A stretch of 64,000 nt of DNA from Microbacterium testaceum (GTDB taxonomy: Bacteria > Actinomycetota > Actinomycetes > Actinomycetales > Microbacteriaceae). A program made the position numbers and the translations under genes. This document shows, piece after piece, positions 1 to 11,922 of this stretch; within the stretch, counting starts at the first letter, position 1, and every line of letters starts with the position of its first letter. The notes under the pieces were generated by a model, which saw nothing but the letters and a program-made list of their open reading frames with translations, did no database searches and had not been told where the DNA came from. The DNA is taken from positions 1 through 64,000 of the forward strand of contig NZ_JAJGNJ010000008.1 in NCBI RefSeq assembly GCF_020781835.1. The letters are read 5' to 3'.

Positions 1-66
1 CTAAGCCTCTCAGCGCCGATGGTACTGCAGGGGGGACCCTGTGGGAGAGTAGGACACCGCCGGACT
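1..66 (+). rRNA. rrf: 5S ribosomal RNA, 3' end (partial)
   Basis: The first ~66 bases read as the 3' half of an actinobacterial 5S rRNA: the GGTACTGCAGG loop E/helix IV region followed by GTGGGAGAGTAGGACACCGCC. The 5' half and the rest of the rRNA operon lie outside the window. A strong hairpin follows within 15 bases, as expected at the end of an rrn operon. Confidence 0.9.
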
Positions 67-78
67 TCTTCACACGAG

Positions 79-107
79 ATGGCCACCCAACGCTGGGTGG
101 CCATTTC
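79..107 (+). terminator. rrn operon terminator hairpin
   Basis: GGCCACCCA (81-89) pairs perfectly with TGGGTGGCC (94-102) around a 4-base loop, with ATTT following. It sits directly downstream of the 5S rRNA and upstream of the next ORF, so it most likely ends the rRNA transcript. Confidence 0.8.
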
Positions 108-142
108 GCATATACGGACACATTTCCGGGGGAAGGATCGTC

Positions 143-1498
143 ATGTCGAACGACGACGCCAACGAGCGCAACGTCAACGGAGGTCGCCCCGACGACCGGT
201 CCCGACACCGTTCCGCCTCGGGGGGCGAGAGTCGCGCCGGGCGTTCCCGTCCCGCACGGGACTCCTCGGCCCGGTCTTTCCGCCGGGACGGTGACGGCCC
301 CGTCCGCCCGCGCCGGGATCGAGACGACCGCACCGCACGGCGCGATGGAGAGAGCACCCCCCGGCCGCGACGGGACGGCGATGGACGTCCGCGTACCGGA
401 AACGGAGACGCGCGCCCGAACCGCGACGGTGGTCAGCGTCGTTCTCCCGAGGGTGGATACGGTCGTCCTCGCCGCGAGGGTGACGCTCGGCCGTTCCGCC
501 GTGACGGTGAGGCGCCCGGTCGTGCCCGCCGCGAGGGTGACCGCCGTCCGCGGCCGGACGGCGACGGCGCGCGGCGCCCGCGCAGGGATGGCGAGGCACG
601 CCCCTTCAGCTCGGGCGGCGACCGTCGCCCCTCCGGCGACCGACGTCCGGGAGCCGGCGCTCCCCGGCGCTTCGACCGCTCCGAGGGTCGTGCCACGCGC
701 CCACCGCAGGACCGGCGAGAGCGGGGACCGGTCATCCCGGAGGACGTCACCGCGCGCGATCTTCCCGGGGCCGCGCGCAATGAGCTGAAGACACTGAGCA
801 AGGACAATGCCGAGAACGTCGCCCGTCACCTGGTGATGGCATCCCGTCTGATCGACGACGATCCCGACCTGGCGCACCAGCACGCCTTGGCGGCGTCGCG
901 TAGTGCGGGTCGCGTGGCCATCGTCCGCGAGACGGTCGCCATCACCGCCTATGCGGTCGGTGACTTCGCGCTCGCCTTGCGCGAGCTGCGGACCCACCGC
1001 CGCATCTCGGGATCAGACGAACAGCTTCCGTTGATCGTCGACAGTGAGCGCGGAGTCGGACGTCCCGACCGTGCTCTCGAAGAAGGACGCTCGGTCGAGC
1101 GTTCCACGTTGCCGGCGGCGGTGCGGGCGCAGCTCGCCATCGCCATGTCGGGGGCCCGTCTCGATCTCGGGCAGGCCGATCGGGCGCTGCAGGAGCTCGA
1201 GATCCCCGAGGCCGACCCGGACCGCGCGTTCGAATGGAGCCCGGCGCTGTTCGCCGCCCGGGCCGCCGTGCTCGAAGAACTCGGTCGCACGGACGAGGCT
1301 GCGGAATGGTTCCGTCGCGCGGAGGTCGCTGCGGAGGCGCTGGATGCCGCCGCGGGCGTCGCCGATCGCGAGGTCATCGTCGTCGAGGAGATCGAACTCG
1401 TCGATGACGACGGCAGTGTGGACGTGGCATCCGGTGTCATCCCCGTGCAGGAGGACAGCGTCGGGGACGCCGGCGAAGGACAGGAAGACAGGGGATGA
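143..1498 (+). CDS. TPR-like protein with long R/D/G-rich disordered N-terminus
   Basis: The protein has 451 aa. Residues ~15-195 are low complexity, dominated by repeated RRDG, RPRRDGD and RREGD units, as in RGG-type RNA-binding disordered regions. Residues ~205-410 are Ala/Leu/Arg-rich helices resembling tetratricopeptide repeats, and the C-terminus is acidic. The start is set by the SD GGGGGAAGGA just upstream of ATG 143. The stop overlaps the HAD gene by 4 bp. The position matches the TPR gene ahead of the HAD phosphatase and tlyA in other actinobacteria (the Rv1691 locus in M. tuberculosis). The function is not established; an RNA or ribosome link is inferred from composition and context. 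Confidence 0.8.
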   Translation: MSNDDANERNVNGGRPDDRSRHRSASGGESRAGRSRPARDSSARSFRRDGDGPVRPRRDRDDRTARRDGESTPRPRRDGDGRPRTGNGDARPNRDGGQRRSPEGGYGRPRREGDARPFRRDGEAPGRARREGDRRPRPDGDGARRPRRDGEARPFSSGGDRRPSGDRRPGAGAPRRFDRSEGRATRPPQDRRERGPVIPEDVTARDLPGAARNELKTLSKDNAENVARHLVMASRLIDDDPDLAHQHALAASRSAGRVAIVRETVAITAYAVGDFALALRELRTHRRISGSDEQLPLIVDSERGVGRPDRALEEGRSVERSTLPAAVRAQLAIAMSGARLDLGQADRALQELEIPEADPDRAFEWSPALFAARAAVLEELGRTDEAAEWFRRAEVAAEALDAAAGVADREVIVVEEIELVDDDGSVDVASGVIPVQEDSVGDAGEGQEDRG

Positions 1499-2532
1499 TG
1501 TTCGGGCGCGGCAAGCCTGCTCCGACTCCGCTGGACGGCGTCGACGTCGTCCTCGCTGATCTCGACGGCGTGGTCTACGCCGGTCCGGGCGCCCTGCCGC
1601 ACGCGGTCGAGAGCCTGAATCGCGCCGCCGACGAGGGGCGCCGACTGGGGTACATCACGAACAACGCGTCGCGGACGGATGCCTCCGTCGCCGAACACCT
1701 CACCTCGCTCGGACTGCGGGTCGCGCCAGAGGACGTCGTCACGAGTCCGCAAGCCGCCATGCGGCTGCTCGCCGACCTCGTGCCCGCCGGCTCCACCCTG
1801 CTGGTCGTCGGGGGAGAGGGCCTGGTCGTCGAGGTCGAGAAGGCAGGGTTCGTCGTCACGCGCAGCGCCGACGACGCTCCGGCAGCCGTCGTGCAGGGCT
1901 TCGCGCCCGAGGTCGGCTGGCAGCAGCTCGCGGAGGCCGCGTACGCACTGGCGACGCCGCCGGAAGAGGGGGGTATTCCGTGGGTGGCGACCAACACCGA
2001 CTGGACCATCCCGCAGGCCCGGGGCATCGCGCCGGGCAACGGCACACTGGTCTCCGCCGTCCACACCGCCGTCGGACGCCTGGCCACGGTCGCCGGTAAG
2101 CCGGAACGCCCGATCTTCGACGTCGCCGTAGCCCGCACGGGCGCGCAGTCGCCGCTGTTCATCGGCGACCGGCTCGACACCGACGTGCAGGGCGCGCGGG
2201 CTGCGGGTATGAAGGCGGTGCACGTGCTCACAGGGATCGACCGGCCGAAGCAACTCCTCGCCGCCATCCCCAGTCAGCGACCGGACTTCATCGTCGCCGA
2301 TCTGCGGCAGCTGTTCGAGCCCTACCCCGCCACGATCGTCAAGGGCACCCGCACGCGCGTGGGCGACGCGGTGGTCGAGGTCGACGGTGTCGACCTGCGC
2401 ATCCTGTCGGCGGGGGACCGGCAGATCGACCTGCTGCGCGCCGGCGCGGCGGCGATCTGGGGCTCCGGTCGCGCCATCTTCGGGTTCCGCGTGCCGGAGC
2501 AGTTGTATGCGGATCCGTTCCGCGTGCGCTGA
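1495..2532 (+). CDS. HAD-IIA family hydrolase (glycerol-3-phosphate/p-nitrophenyl phosphatase type)
   Basis: This is a 345-aa HAD phosphatase. The nucleophile motif DLDGVVYAG is at residues 22-30, TNNASRT follows as motif II, and the FIGDRLDTD motif carries the acidic metal ligands. Residues ~270-345 form the C-terminal extension seen in actinobacterial relatives, such as the Rv1692-type glycerol-3-phosphate phosphatases that recycle polar heads of lipids. The gene overlaps the upstream stop (ATGATG at 1495, TGA 1496-1498), so it is translationally coupled. The substrate is inferred from family and locus only. Confidence 0.85.
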   Translation: MMFGRGKPAPTPLDGVDVVLADLDGVVYAGPGALPHAVESLNRAADEGRRLGYITNNASRTDASVAEHLTSLGLRVAPEDVVTSPQAAMRLLADLVPAGSTLLVVGGEGLVVEVEKAGFVVTRSADDAPAAVVQGFAPEVGWQQLAEAAYALATPPEEGGIPWVATNTDWTIPQARGIAPGNGTLVSAVHTAVGRLATVAGKPERPIFDVAVARTGAQSPLFIGDRLDTDVQGARAAGMKAVHVLTGIDRPKQLLAAIPSQRPDFIVADLRQLFEPYPATIVKGTRTRVGDAVVEVDGVDLRILSAGDRQIDLLRAGAAAIWGSGRAIFGFRVPEQLYADPFRVR

Positions 2533-2538
2533 CGCCGA

Positions 2539-2544
2539 TACGAT
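2539..2544 (+). promoter_or_regulatory. -10 element TACGAT giving a leaderless start at 2552
   Basis: TACGAT ends 7 bases before ATG 2552, the spacing expected when transcription starts at the A of the start codon. It overlaps the alternative ATG at 2543 and so favours 2552. It would drive the small protein, tlyA, nadK and recN independently of the upstream genes. Confidence 0.45.
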
Positions 2545-2551
2545 GGCATCC

Positions 2552-2713
2552 ATGTCGGACCACCGCGAGACCGATGCCGACGCCGAACTGATCGGCCGCT
2601 TGCGCATCATCGAGGAGCAGCCCCTCGACACACGCGCGGACGCATACGCGGCACTGCACGACGAGCTCGCGCGCCGGCTCGAATCGGGGGCGGCGACGCC
2701 GGCCGACGGATGA
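2552..2713 (+). CDS. small conserved protein upstream of tlyA
   Basis: A 53-aa acidic protein rich in Asp, Glu and Ala; its core reads LIGRLRIIEEQPLDTRADAY. An ORF of this size between the HAD phosphatase and tlyA is a recurring feature of actinobacteria (the Rv1693 position). ATG 2552 is chosen over ATG 2543 because of the TACGAT element. The stop overlaps the tlyA start (ATGA, 2710-2713). The function is unknown; the helical sequence and coupling suggest an accessory to its neighbours. Confidence 0.7.
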   Translation: MSDHRETDADAELIGRLRIIEEQPLDTRADAYAALHDELARRLESGAATPADG

Positions 2714-3510
2714 GCGGGCGGCTGGACGCCGAGCTGGCCGCACGCGGTCTCGCGCGTTCGCGCACGCATGCTGCGCAACTCATCGCCGCGGGGCTCGTGA
2801 CCGTCGACGGGCGCGGCGTCGTCAAGCCCTCTGTCCGCGTGGACGACGACGCGCGCATCGATGTGGCCGTCAGCGACCACTACGTCAGCCGGGGGGCGCA
2901 CAAACTCATCGCGGCCCTCGACGCGTTCGCGGTCGACCCCGGTGGTCGCGTGGCCCTGGACCTCGGGGCGTCGACGGGCGGGTTCACCCAGGTGCTCCGC
3001 GAGCGCGGCGCGACGCCCGTGATGGCGGTCGACGTCGGCCACGGGCAGTTGTCCCCAGCCGTGGCCGCCGACATCGGGGTCGTGTCGGTCGAGGGGTATA
3101 ACGTGCGCTTCATGACCGCCGACAGCCTCGCCGCCGCCACCGGAGTCCTCGAGCGGCCGAGTCTCGTCACGGGCGATCTGTCGTTCATCTCCCTGCATCA
3201 CGTGCTTCCCGCCGTGGTCGGGACGGCGGCGCCGGCGGCCGACGTGCTGCTGCTGATCAAGCCCCAGTTCGAAGTCGGGCGCACGGCGGTGAAGGGTGGC
3301 CTCGTGACCGACCCCGCCCTGCGATCCGACGCCGTGCACGGCGTGCTCTGGGCGGCGTGGGACGTGGGGCTGCGCACGGCCGGGCTCATCGCGTCGCCGA
3401 TCGCGGGCACGCACGGCAACCAGGAGTACGTGGCGTGGTTCTCGGACACCCGGGGCGCCGACCCCTCAGAATGGGAGAGCACCGTGACCCGACTGACCGG
3501 AAGCCGATGA
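2710..3510 (+). CDS. tlyA: TlyA family rRNA 2'-O-ribose methyltransferase
   Basis: The 266-aa protein has an N-terminal S4 RNA-binding domain (~1-65; ARGLARSRTHAAQLIAAG) and an FtsJ-like Rossmann methyltransferase domain. The SAM motif LDLGASTGGFTQVL is near residue 80. The family 2'-O-methylates cytidines in 16S and 23S rRNA, and its loss gives capreomycin resistance in mycobacteria. The gene overlaps the small ORF upstream and nadK downstream, forming a compact tlyA-nadK-recN block conserved in actinobacteria. Confidence 0.93.
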   Translation: MSGRLDAELAARGLARSRTHAAQLIAAGLVTVDGRGVVKPSVRVDDDARIDVAVSDHYVSRGAHKLIAALDAFAVDPGGRVALDLGASTGGFTQVLRERGATPVMAVDVGHGQLSPAVAADIGVVSVEGYNVRFMTADSLAAATGVLERPSLVTGDLSFISLHHVLPAVVGTAAPAADVLLLIKPQFEVGRTAVKGGLVTDPALRSDAVHGVLWAAWDVGLRTAGLIASPIAGTHGNQEYVAWFSDTRGADPSEWESTVTRLTGSR

Positions 3511-4427
3511 CCCCCAGCGAACGCCGAATCCTGCTCGTCGTCCATGCCCGCCGCGACGACACCGTCGAGGCGGCGCAGCGCGTGCTCTCGGCGGTGCGGG
3601 CCGCCGGTGCCGTGCCCGTGGTCTCCGCGGACGACCGTCCCGAACTCGCCGAACGGCTCTCGCTGGCGGGCGTCGAGACGCTCGGTGTCGAGGTGGGGGT
3701 CGAGGACCTCGAGCTCGCCATCGTGCTCGGCGGCGACGGCACGATCCTCCGCGCCGCCGAGACGGTGCGTGGAGGCACCGCGCCCATCCTGGGCATCAAC
3801 ATGGGCCACGTCGGCTTCCTCGCCGAGATCGAGCGCGACGACATGGACGACGCGGTGCGCCGCGTCATCGCGCGCGATTATCGCGTCGAGGAACGCCTCG
3901 CCCTCGCGGTGAAGGTGCTCGACGCCGACGATCGGGTGGTCTTCGAGACCTGGGCGCTGAATGAGGCGACCGTCGAGAAGGCGAGTCGCGAGCGCATGCT
4001 CGAGGTCGTGATGGAGGTCGACGGCAAGCCCCTGTCCTCCTTCGGGTGCGACGGGATCGTCGTGTCGACTCCCACGGGGTCGACGGCGTACAACTTCTCC
4101 GCCGGAGGCCCCGTCATCTGGCCCACGGTCGAGGCGATCGCGGTGGTGCCGCTGTCGGCGCACGCGCTGTTCGCACGGCCGCTCGTGGTCAGCCCCGAGG
4201 CCACGGTCGCGGTCGAGGTGCTCGAGCGCACGAGCGGGAGCGGCATCCTGTGGTGCGACGGACGTCGCTCGCACGAGCTCCCCCCGGGAGCCCGCGTCGT
4301 GGCGCGGCGCTCGTCACGGCCCGTGCGGCTTGCGCGTCTGCACCCGGCGGCGTTCACCGACCGGCTGGTGCGGAAGTTCCGGTTGCCCGTCACGGGATGG
4401 CGCGGCGCTCTGGGGGGCATGCCGTGA
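3507..4427 (+). CDS. nadK: NAD kinase
   Basis: A 306-aa NAD kinase that makes NADP+ from NAD+. The nucleotide-binding GGDGT is at residues 75-79, NMGHVGFL near 98-105, then NEATVEK and the glycine-rich TPTGSTAYNFSAGG. ATG 3507 overlaps the tlyA stop (ATGA). A reading frame remains open upstream inside tlyA, but the family N-terminus (RRILLVVHARR) fits the internal ATG. RecN follows with a 4-bp overlap. Confidence 0.95.
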   Translation: MTPSERRILLVVHARRDDTVEAAQRVLSAVRAAGAVPVVSADDRPELAERLSLAGVETLGVEVGVEDLELAIVLGGDGTILRAAETVRGGTAPILGINMGHVGFLAEIERDDMDDAVRRVIARDYRVEERLALAVKVLDADDRVVFETWALNEATVEKASRERMLEVVMEVDGKPLSSFGCDGIVVSTPTGSTAYNFSAGGPVIWPTVEAIAVVPLSAHALFARPLVVSPEATVAVEVLERTSGSGILWCDGRRSHELPPGARVVARRSSRPVRLARLHPAAFTDRLVRKFRLPVTGWRGALGGMP

Positions 4428-6124
4428 TCGAGGAGATGCGCCTGCGCGATCTCGGCGTCATCGCCGACGCGACGCTGCCGATCGGCCCGGGGTTCACCGC
4501 CATCACCGGCGAGACCGGTGCGGGTAAGACGATGGTCGTCACGGGTCTCGGGCTGCTGCTCGGCCAGCGCGCGGACTCGGGCGCCGTGCGCTCGGGCGCG
4601 GCGCAGGCGGCGGTGGAGGGCGTGTGGGTCGTCCCCGAGGACGGACCCGTCGCCGCCCGCGTACGTGAGGCCGGGGGAGACATCGAGCCTCTCGGCGACG
4701 GCGCCGCTGAGCTGTATCTCGGGCGCACCGTGTCCAGTGAGGGCCGGGGACGGGCGACCGTGGGCGGACGGACGGCGCCCGCCGGCGTCCTGGCCGACCT
4801 CGCCGACGACCTCGTCGTGGTGCACGGGCAGTCCGATCAGCTTCGGTTGCGCTCGGCATCCGCTCAGCGCGACGCGCTCGACCGCTTCGGGGGAGACCCG
4901 GTCGCTGGCGCGCGAGCGGCCTATCGCGCGGCGTGGGACACCTGGCGGACCCTGGATGCCGAGTTGACGACGCTGACCGCGGACCGGGATGATCGTGCCC
5001 GCGAGGCGGAGGAGCTACGCGCGGCGATCGCCGAGATCGAGGCCGCCGCACCGGTTCCCGGCGAGGAGGAGGAGCTCGCGCGCCGCGCCGAGCGCTTGGC
5101 GAACGCGGAGGAGCTGCGCGTGGCTGCGTCGAGCGCCCACGCGGTCCTCTCCAGCGACGACGACACCCCCGACGTGGTGACGCTTCTTGCCGAGGCGCGC
5201 CGCGCGCTCGAGCGCGTGTCGGGCAGCGACGCGGCGCTCGCAGCGATCGGGGAGCAGGTCGCCGACCTGGGCTACCGCGCGACCGACGCCGCGGTCGCGC
5301 TGTCGGGCTACCTCGCCGACCTCGATGAGTCCGGACCGCACGAGCTCGCAGCGGTCGACGAACGGCGAGGCGTGCTGGCGGCGCTGGCGCGCGCGCACGG
5401 CTCGGTGGAGGCCGCCATCGCCCTGCTCGAGACCGGATCGGCACGGCTGGTCGAGCTCGACGACGACGGCGACCGGATCGAGCGGCTCGTCGCCCAGCGC
5501 GATGCCGCGGCGGCCGAGCTCGACTCCGCCGCCGAGGCGCTCACCGCGGCGCGACTCGAAGCCGCCGAGCGGCTCGGGACGGCCGTGACCGAGGAGCTCC
5601 ACGCGCTCGCCCTCCCGGATGCGCGACTCACCGTCGAGGTGAGCCCGTCGACGACTCCCGGAGCCCATGGACGCGACGACGTCGCGATCCTGCTTGCCCC
5701 GCACCCCGGTGCCGATCCGCGGCCGGTGTCGCGCGGCGCCTCCGGCGGCGAGCTCAGCCGCGTGATGCTGGCGATCGAGGTCGTCATCGCCGGCGTCGAT
5801 CCGGTGCCGACGTTCGTCTTCGACGAGGTGGATGCCGGGATCGGCGGGGCCGCGGCGATCGAGGTCGGGCGGCGACTGGCACGTCTCGCGGAGTCGTCCC
5901 AGGTCATCGCGGTCACGCACCTCGCGCAGGTCGCGGCCTTCGCCGGTAACCACCTCACGGTCGTCAAGGGCAGCGACGGTGCGGTGACGGCATCCAGTGT
6001 CCGTCGACTCGAGGGCGCCGAGCGCGAGGCCGAGATGGCGCGTCTGCTGTCGGGCCTGAGTGACTCGGACGCCGCTCTCACCCACGCGCGAGAGCTGCTG
6101 GAGACCGGCCGCGCCGTCCGGTGA
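4424..6124 (+). CDS. recN: DNA repair protein RecN
   Basis: This 566-aa SMC-like ATPase acts in double-strand break repair. Walker A GETGAGKT is at residues 29-36. The middle is an Ala/Glu/Arg-rich coiled coil (~150-400). The C-terminus has the signature SRGASGGELSRVM and Walker B TFVFDEVDAGIGG, then VIAVTHLAQVA. The GTG start at 4424 overlaps the nadK stop and places MRLRDLGVI at the usual family N-terminus. It is the last gene of this overlapping block. Confidence 0.95.
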   Translation: MIEEMRLRDLGVIADATLPIGPGFTAITGETGAGKTMVVTGLGLLLGQRADSGAVRSGAAQAAVEGVWVVPEDGPVAARVREAGGDIEPLGDGAAELYLGRTVSSEGRGRATVGGRTAPAGVLADLADDLVVVHGQSDQLRLRSASAQRDALDRFGGDPVAGARAAYRAAWDTWRTLDAELTTLTADRDDRAREAEELRAAIAEIEAAAPVPGEEEELARRAERLANAEELRVAASSAHAVLSSDDDTPDVVTLLAEARRALERVSGSDAALAAIGEQVADLGYRATDAAVALSGYLADLDESGPHELAAVDERRGVLAALARAHGSVEAAIALLETGSARLVELDDDGDRIERLVAQRDAAAAELDSAAEALTAARLEAAERLGTAVTEELHALALPDARLTVEVSPSTTPGAHGRDDVAILLAPHPGADPRPVSRGASGGELSRVMLAIEVVIAGVDPVPTFVFDEVDAGIGGAAAIEVGRRLARLAESSQVIAVTHLAQVAAFAGNHLTVVKGSDGAVTASSVRRLEGAEREAEMARLLSGLSDSDAALTHARELLETGRAVR

Positions 6125-7963
<1,839 letters not shown>

Positions 7964-7964
7964 C

Positions 7965-8543
7965 ATGGAGTCGCTGCGCGACGAGCCCGTCGACCTGGAG
8001 GTCGTCGCCAGCGACCTCGTGTACCGGGGCGCCGTGTGGGACGTCCGTTCCGACACGGTGCGGTACGGAGCCGGCGAGATGACCCGCCAGTACGTCGAGC
8101 ACCCGGGGGCCGCCGCGGTCGTCGCGCTCGACGACGACGGTCGTGTCGTGCTCATCCAGCAGTACCGGCAGCCCATCAAGGAGCGCGACTGGGAGATCCC
8201 GGCCGGGCTGCTCGACGTGGCCGGCGAGCCCCCCGTGGAGACGGCCCAGCGTGAGCTGGCCGAAGAGGTCGACCTCGCGGCCGAGCACTGGCAGCACCTC
8301 GTCTCGGTCCACACCACCCCCGGCGGCAACGACGAGGTCGTGCACATCTTCCTCGCCCGCGGGCTCTCGGACGTCGTGACCGACTACGAGCGGGAGCACG
8401 AGGAGTCCGACATGCGGGTCGAGCGCGTGCCGCTGGCCGATGTGATCGACGGGGTGCTCGCGGGGCGCCTGCGCAACGGCATCCTGGCCACCGGGGTCCT
8501 CGCCGCCGGCGAGGTGCTGCGCCGCGAGGCCGCGTCGGCCTGA
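7965..8543 (+). CDS. NUDIX hydrolase, ADP-ribose pyrophosphatase type
   Basis: The 192-aa protein resembles ADP-ribose pyrophosphatase: [37 protein letters not shown], and a Nudix box ending in [11 protein letters not shown]. It likely cleaves ADP-ribose to AMP and ribose-5-phosphate. ATG 7965 follows the GAGGAGG end of pyrG, which supplies the SD. It sits between pyrG and xerD, a common actinobacterial arrangement. Confidence 0.88.
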   Translation: MESLRDEPVDLEVVASDLVYRGAVWDVRSDTVRYGAGEMTRQYVEHPGAAAVVALDDDGRVVLIQQYRQPIKERDWEIPAGLLDVAGEPPVETAQRELAEEVDLAAEHWQHLVSVHTTPGGNDEVVHIFLARGLSDVVTDYEREHEESDMRVERVPLADVIDGVLAGRLRNGILATGVLAAGEVLRREAASA

Positions 8544-8544
8544 C

Positions 8545-9474
8545 GTGGAGCTCGAGCGCGCGGTCGAGACGTACCTGCGCCATGTCGCGCTCGAGCGCGG
8601 GCTGTCCGACCACACCGTCGCGGCGTATCGCCGCGACCTCGCGGTGTACAGGGCCTGGTTGGGGGAGCGCGGTGTCGACGACGCGGATGGCGTGACACCG
8701 GGGATGGTCGCCGACTTCGCCGCGGAGCGGGCGGCGGCCGAGCCACCGCCGGCCGCGTCGTCGCTCGCGCGCCTGCAGTCCTCGGTGCGGGGGCTGCACC
8801 GGTTCCTGGTGCGGGAGGGACGCTCCGCCGCCGATCCGAGCGGCCGGCTGCGTCCCCCGAAGGCCCCGCGCCGTCTGCCGAAGGCGCTGTCGATCGGTCA
8901 GGTCGAGCAGCTCCTGGATGCCGCGGGACCGGCGCCGGGATCGGCGGATGCGACCGCGGCGGACGCGTCGGCCGTCCGCGACCGGGCCTTGCTCGAACTG
9001 CTCTACGCCACGGGGGCCCGCGTGTCGGAGATCGTGCAGCTCGACGTCGACGACACCGCGCACGGAGATGTGCTTCGCGTACGGGGCAAGGGGGCGAAGG
9101 AGCGCATCGTGCCGGTCGGGTCGTACGCCCGCGCGGCGGTCGAGGCTTACCTGACGCGCGTGCGCCCCGGCTGGGCGGCGAAGGGGCGTGCGACGCCGCG
9201 GCTGTTCCTCGGCGTGCGGGGTGCGCCGCTGTCGCGTCAGAGCGCGTGGCTCATCATCCAGGCGGCCGCCGAGCGCGCGGGACTCACCGCGCACGTCTCG
9301 CCGCACACGCTGCGGCACTCCTTCGCGACCCACCTGCTGCAGGGCGGCGCCGACGTCCGCGTGGTGCAGGAGCTCCTCGGGCACGCCTCGGTCGCCACGA
9401 CGCAGATCTACACTCACGTGTCGGTCGACGCGCTCCGCGACGTCTACGCCACCGCGCACCCGCGAGCGCGCTGA
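8545..9474 (+). CDS. xerD: site-specific tyrosine recombinase XerD
   Basis: A 309-aa recombinase of normal length. The N-terminal SAM-like domain spans ~1-105. All catalytic residues are visible: R159 in TGARVSE, H254/R257 in HTLRHSF, H280 in LGHASV and Y289 in QIYTHV. With XerC it resolves chromosome dimers at dif. The GTG start is one base after the NUDIX stop. The core location next to parA/scpAB supports a housekeeping XerD rather than a phage integrase. Confidence 0.93.
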   Translation: MELERAVETYLRHVALERGLSDHTVAAYRRDLAVYRAWLGERGVDDADGVTPGMVADFAAERAAAEPPPAASSLARLQSSVRGLHRFLVREGRSAADPSGRLRPPKAPRRLPKALSIGQVEQLLDAAGPAPGSADATAADASAVRDRALLELLYATGARVSEIVQLDVDDTAHGDVLRVRGKGAKERIVPVGSYARAAVEAYLTRVRPGWAAKGRATPRLFLGVRGAPLSRQSAWLIIQAAAERAGLTAHVSPHTLRHSFATHLLQGGADVRVVQELLGHASVATTQIYTHVSVDALRDVYATAHPRAR

Positions 9475-9550
9475 ACCCGGCGACCGGCCCGGGCGGCGGC
9501 TGTTGTGCGGGTACGCCGCGGGTCTCCCGGCGTGCGGCGGGGCGGCGGGT

Positions 9551-9556
9551 AGACTC
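9551..9556 (+). promoter_or_regulatory. -10 element TAGACT upstream of parA
   Basis: TAGACT lies 9 bases before ATG 9566 in the 91-bp gap after xerD. No SD precedes the ATG, so parA may be leaderless. Confidence 0.5.
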
Positions 9557-9565
9557 GGGACGGTT

Positions 9566-10451
<886 letters not shown>

Positions 10452-10468
<17 letters not shown>

Positions 10469-11318
10469 CGACAGCGTTCCCGCCACGGCGCCGGAGGGTG
10501 CCGACGCTGCGCAGGCGGCATCCGCTACCGACGAGGCCGCCGGGTTCCGCGTCTCGCTGCCCGTCTTCGACGGACCCTTCGATCTGCTGCTGAACCTCAT
10601 CTCGGCGCACGAGCTCGACATCACCGAGGTCGCGCTCAGCCGTGTCACGGATGAGTTCATCGCGTATCTGCGGGCTCTCGGTCCCGCGGGTGACCTGGAC
10701 GAGGCATCCGAGTTCCTCGTGGTGGCCGCGACGCTCCTTGACATGAAGATCGCCGGTCTCCTGCCCCAGGGCGAACTGGTGGATGCCGAGTCCGTGGCGC
10801 TGCTCGAGGCCCGCGACCTGCTGTTCGCGCGCCTGCTGCAGTACCGGGCCTTCAAAGAGGTCTCGGCGTGGTTCGCCCGCTGCCTGCAGCGCGAGGACCG
10901 CCGTCACACCCGCAACGTCCGTCTGGACGAGAAGTACCGCAGCGCCGTGCCGGAGTTGGTGTGGACCCTCAGCGCCGAGGACTTCGCCGCGCTCGCGGTG
11001 GTCGCCCTCGCGCCGAAGCAGCCGCCGACGGTAGGGCTCGACCACCTGCACGCGCCGCTGGTGAGCATCCGCGAGCAGGCCGCGATCGTCGTCACCCTGC
11101 TCCGCGGCGCGGGGACGCTGAACTTCCGCGACCTCGTCGCCGGAGTGGCGCAGACGGGCGTGGTCGTGGCGCGGTTCCTCGCCATCCTCGAGTTGTACCG
11201 TCACTCCGCGCTGTCGTTCGAGCAGCTGGAACCCCTGGGAGAGTTGACGCTGCGCTGGACCGCCGAGAGGTGGTCGGAAGAGAACCTCGCCGCCCTGGGA
11301 GCCGATTATGACCGATGA
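10452..11318 (+). CDS. scpA: segregation and condensation protein A
   Basis: A 288-aa kleisin subunit of the SMC-ScpAB condensin. The family signature FDGPFDLLLNLISAHELDI follows ~35 variable residues, and a C-terminal winged-helix region ends near SFEQLEPLGELTLRW. GTG 10452 is the most upstream in-frame start that fits; it overlaps parA by 17 bp, so the genes are coupled. scpB starts 11 bp inside its 3' end. Confidence 0.93.
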
Positions 11319-11922
11319 CACCGCCACCGAGACGGACGCCGTCACGCCCGCGCGCCCGAGCGACACGGCATCCGTGGCTCGTCGCCTGGAGGCGATCCTG
11401 TTGATCCTCGACGAGCCGCAGAGCCTGGTGAGCCTCGCCGCCGCGGTCGCCGCGCCGGTACCGGCGGTGCGTCAGGCGATCGAGGGCCTCGTCGCCGACT
11501 ACGACGGCGAGACCGGCGGACCCCGGCGCGGCTTCGAGCTGCGCGAGGTCGGCGGCGGCTGGCGGCTGTACGTCCGCGAGGAGTACGACGATGTCGTGGG
11601 GGAGTTCGTCAACACCCAGGCGCCGTCGCGGCTGTCGCAGGCGGCGCTGGAGACCCTGGCCGTCATCGCCTACAAACAGCCCGTGACGCGCGGGCAGGTG
11701 GCATCCATCCGCGCCGTGAACGTCGACTCGGTCGTCCGCACCCTGCTCGCGCGCGGACTGATCACCGAGGTCTTCACCGACCCGGACACGGGTGCGATCC
11801 ACTACGGCACCACCGATCAGCTGCTGGTGAACCTGGGCATCAACTCGCTCGACGAGCTGCCCCACATCTCGCCGTTGCTCGACGACGGCGCGGACGGATT
11901 CGACGGAGAGGTGCTCAGATGA
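11308..11922 (+). CDS. scpB: segregation and condensation protein B
   Basis: The 204-aa protein has tandem winged-helix domains, with RRLEAILLILDEPQSL near the N-terminus and SQAALETLAVIAYKQPVTR as the conserved core. It binds ScpA in the SMC complex. ATG 11308 overlaps scpA by 11 bp, and the stop overlaps the pseudouridine synthase start. Confidence 0.93.
   Translation: MTDDTATETDAVTPARPSDTASVARRLEAILLILDEPQSLVSLAAAVAAPVPAVRQAIEGLVADYDGETGGPRRGFELREVGGGWRLYVREEYDDVVGEFVNTQAPSRLSQAALETLAVIAYKQPVTRGQVASIRAVNVDSVVRTLLARGLITEVFTDPDTGAIHYGTTDQLLVNLGINSLDELPHISPLLDDGADGFDGEVLR

Noticed and set aside
949..3414. 821-aa minus-strand open frame antisense to the TPR, HAD and tlyA genes
   Set aside because: It is Arg/His/Gly-rich, has no domain, and lies fully opposite well-recognised genes; long antisense frames are expected at this GC content.
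8545..9474. XerD as a phage integrase marking a mobile element
   Set aside because: It is complete, in a conserved pyrG-xerD-parA-scpAB core order, with no attachment repeats nearby.
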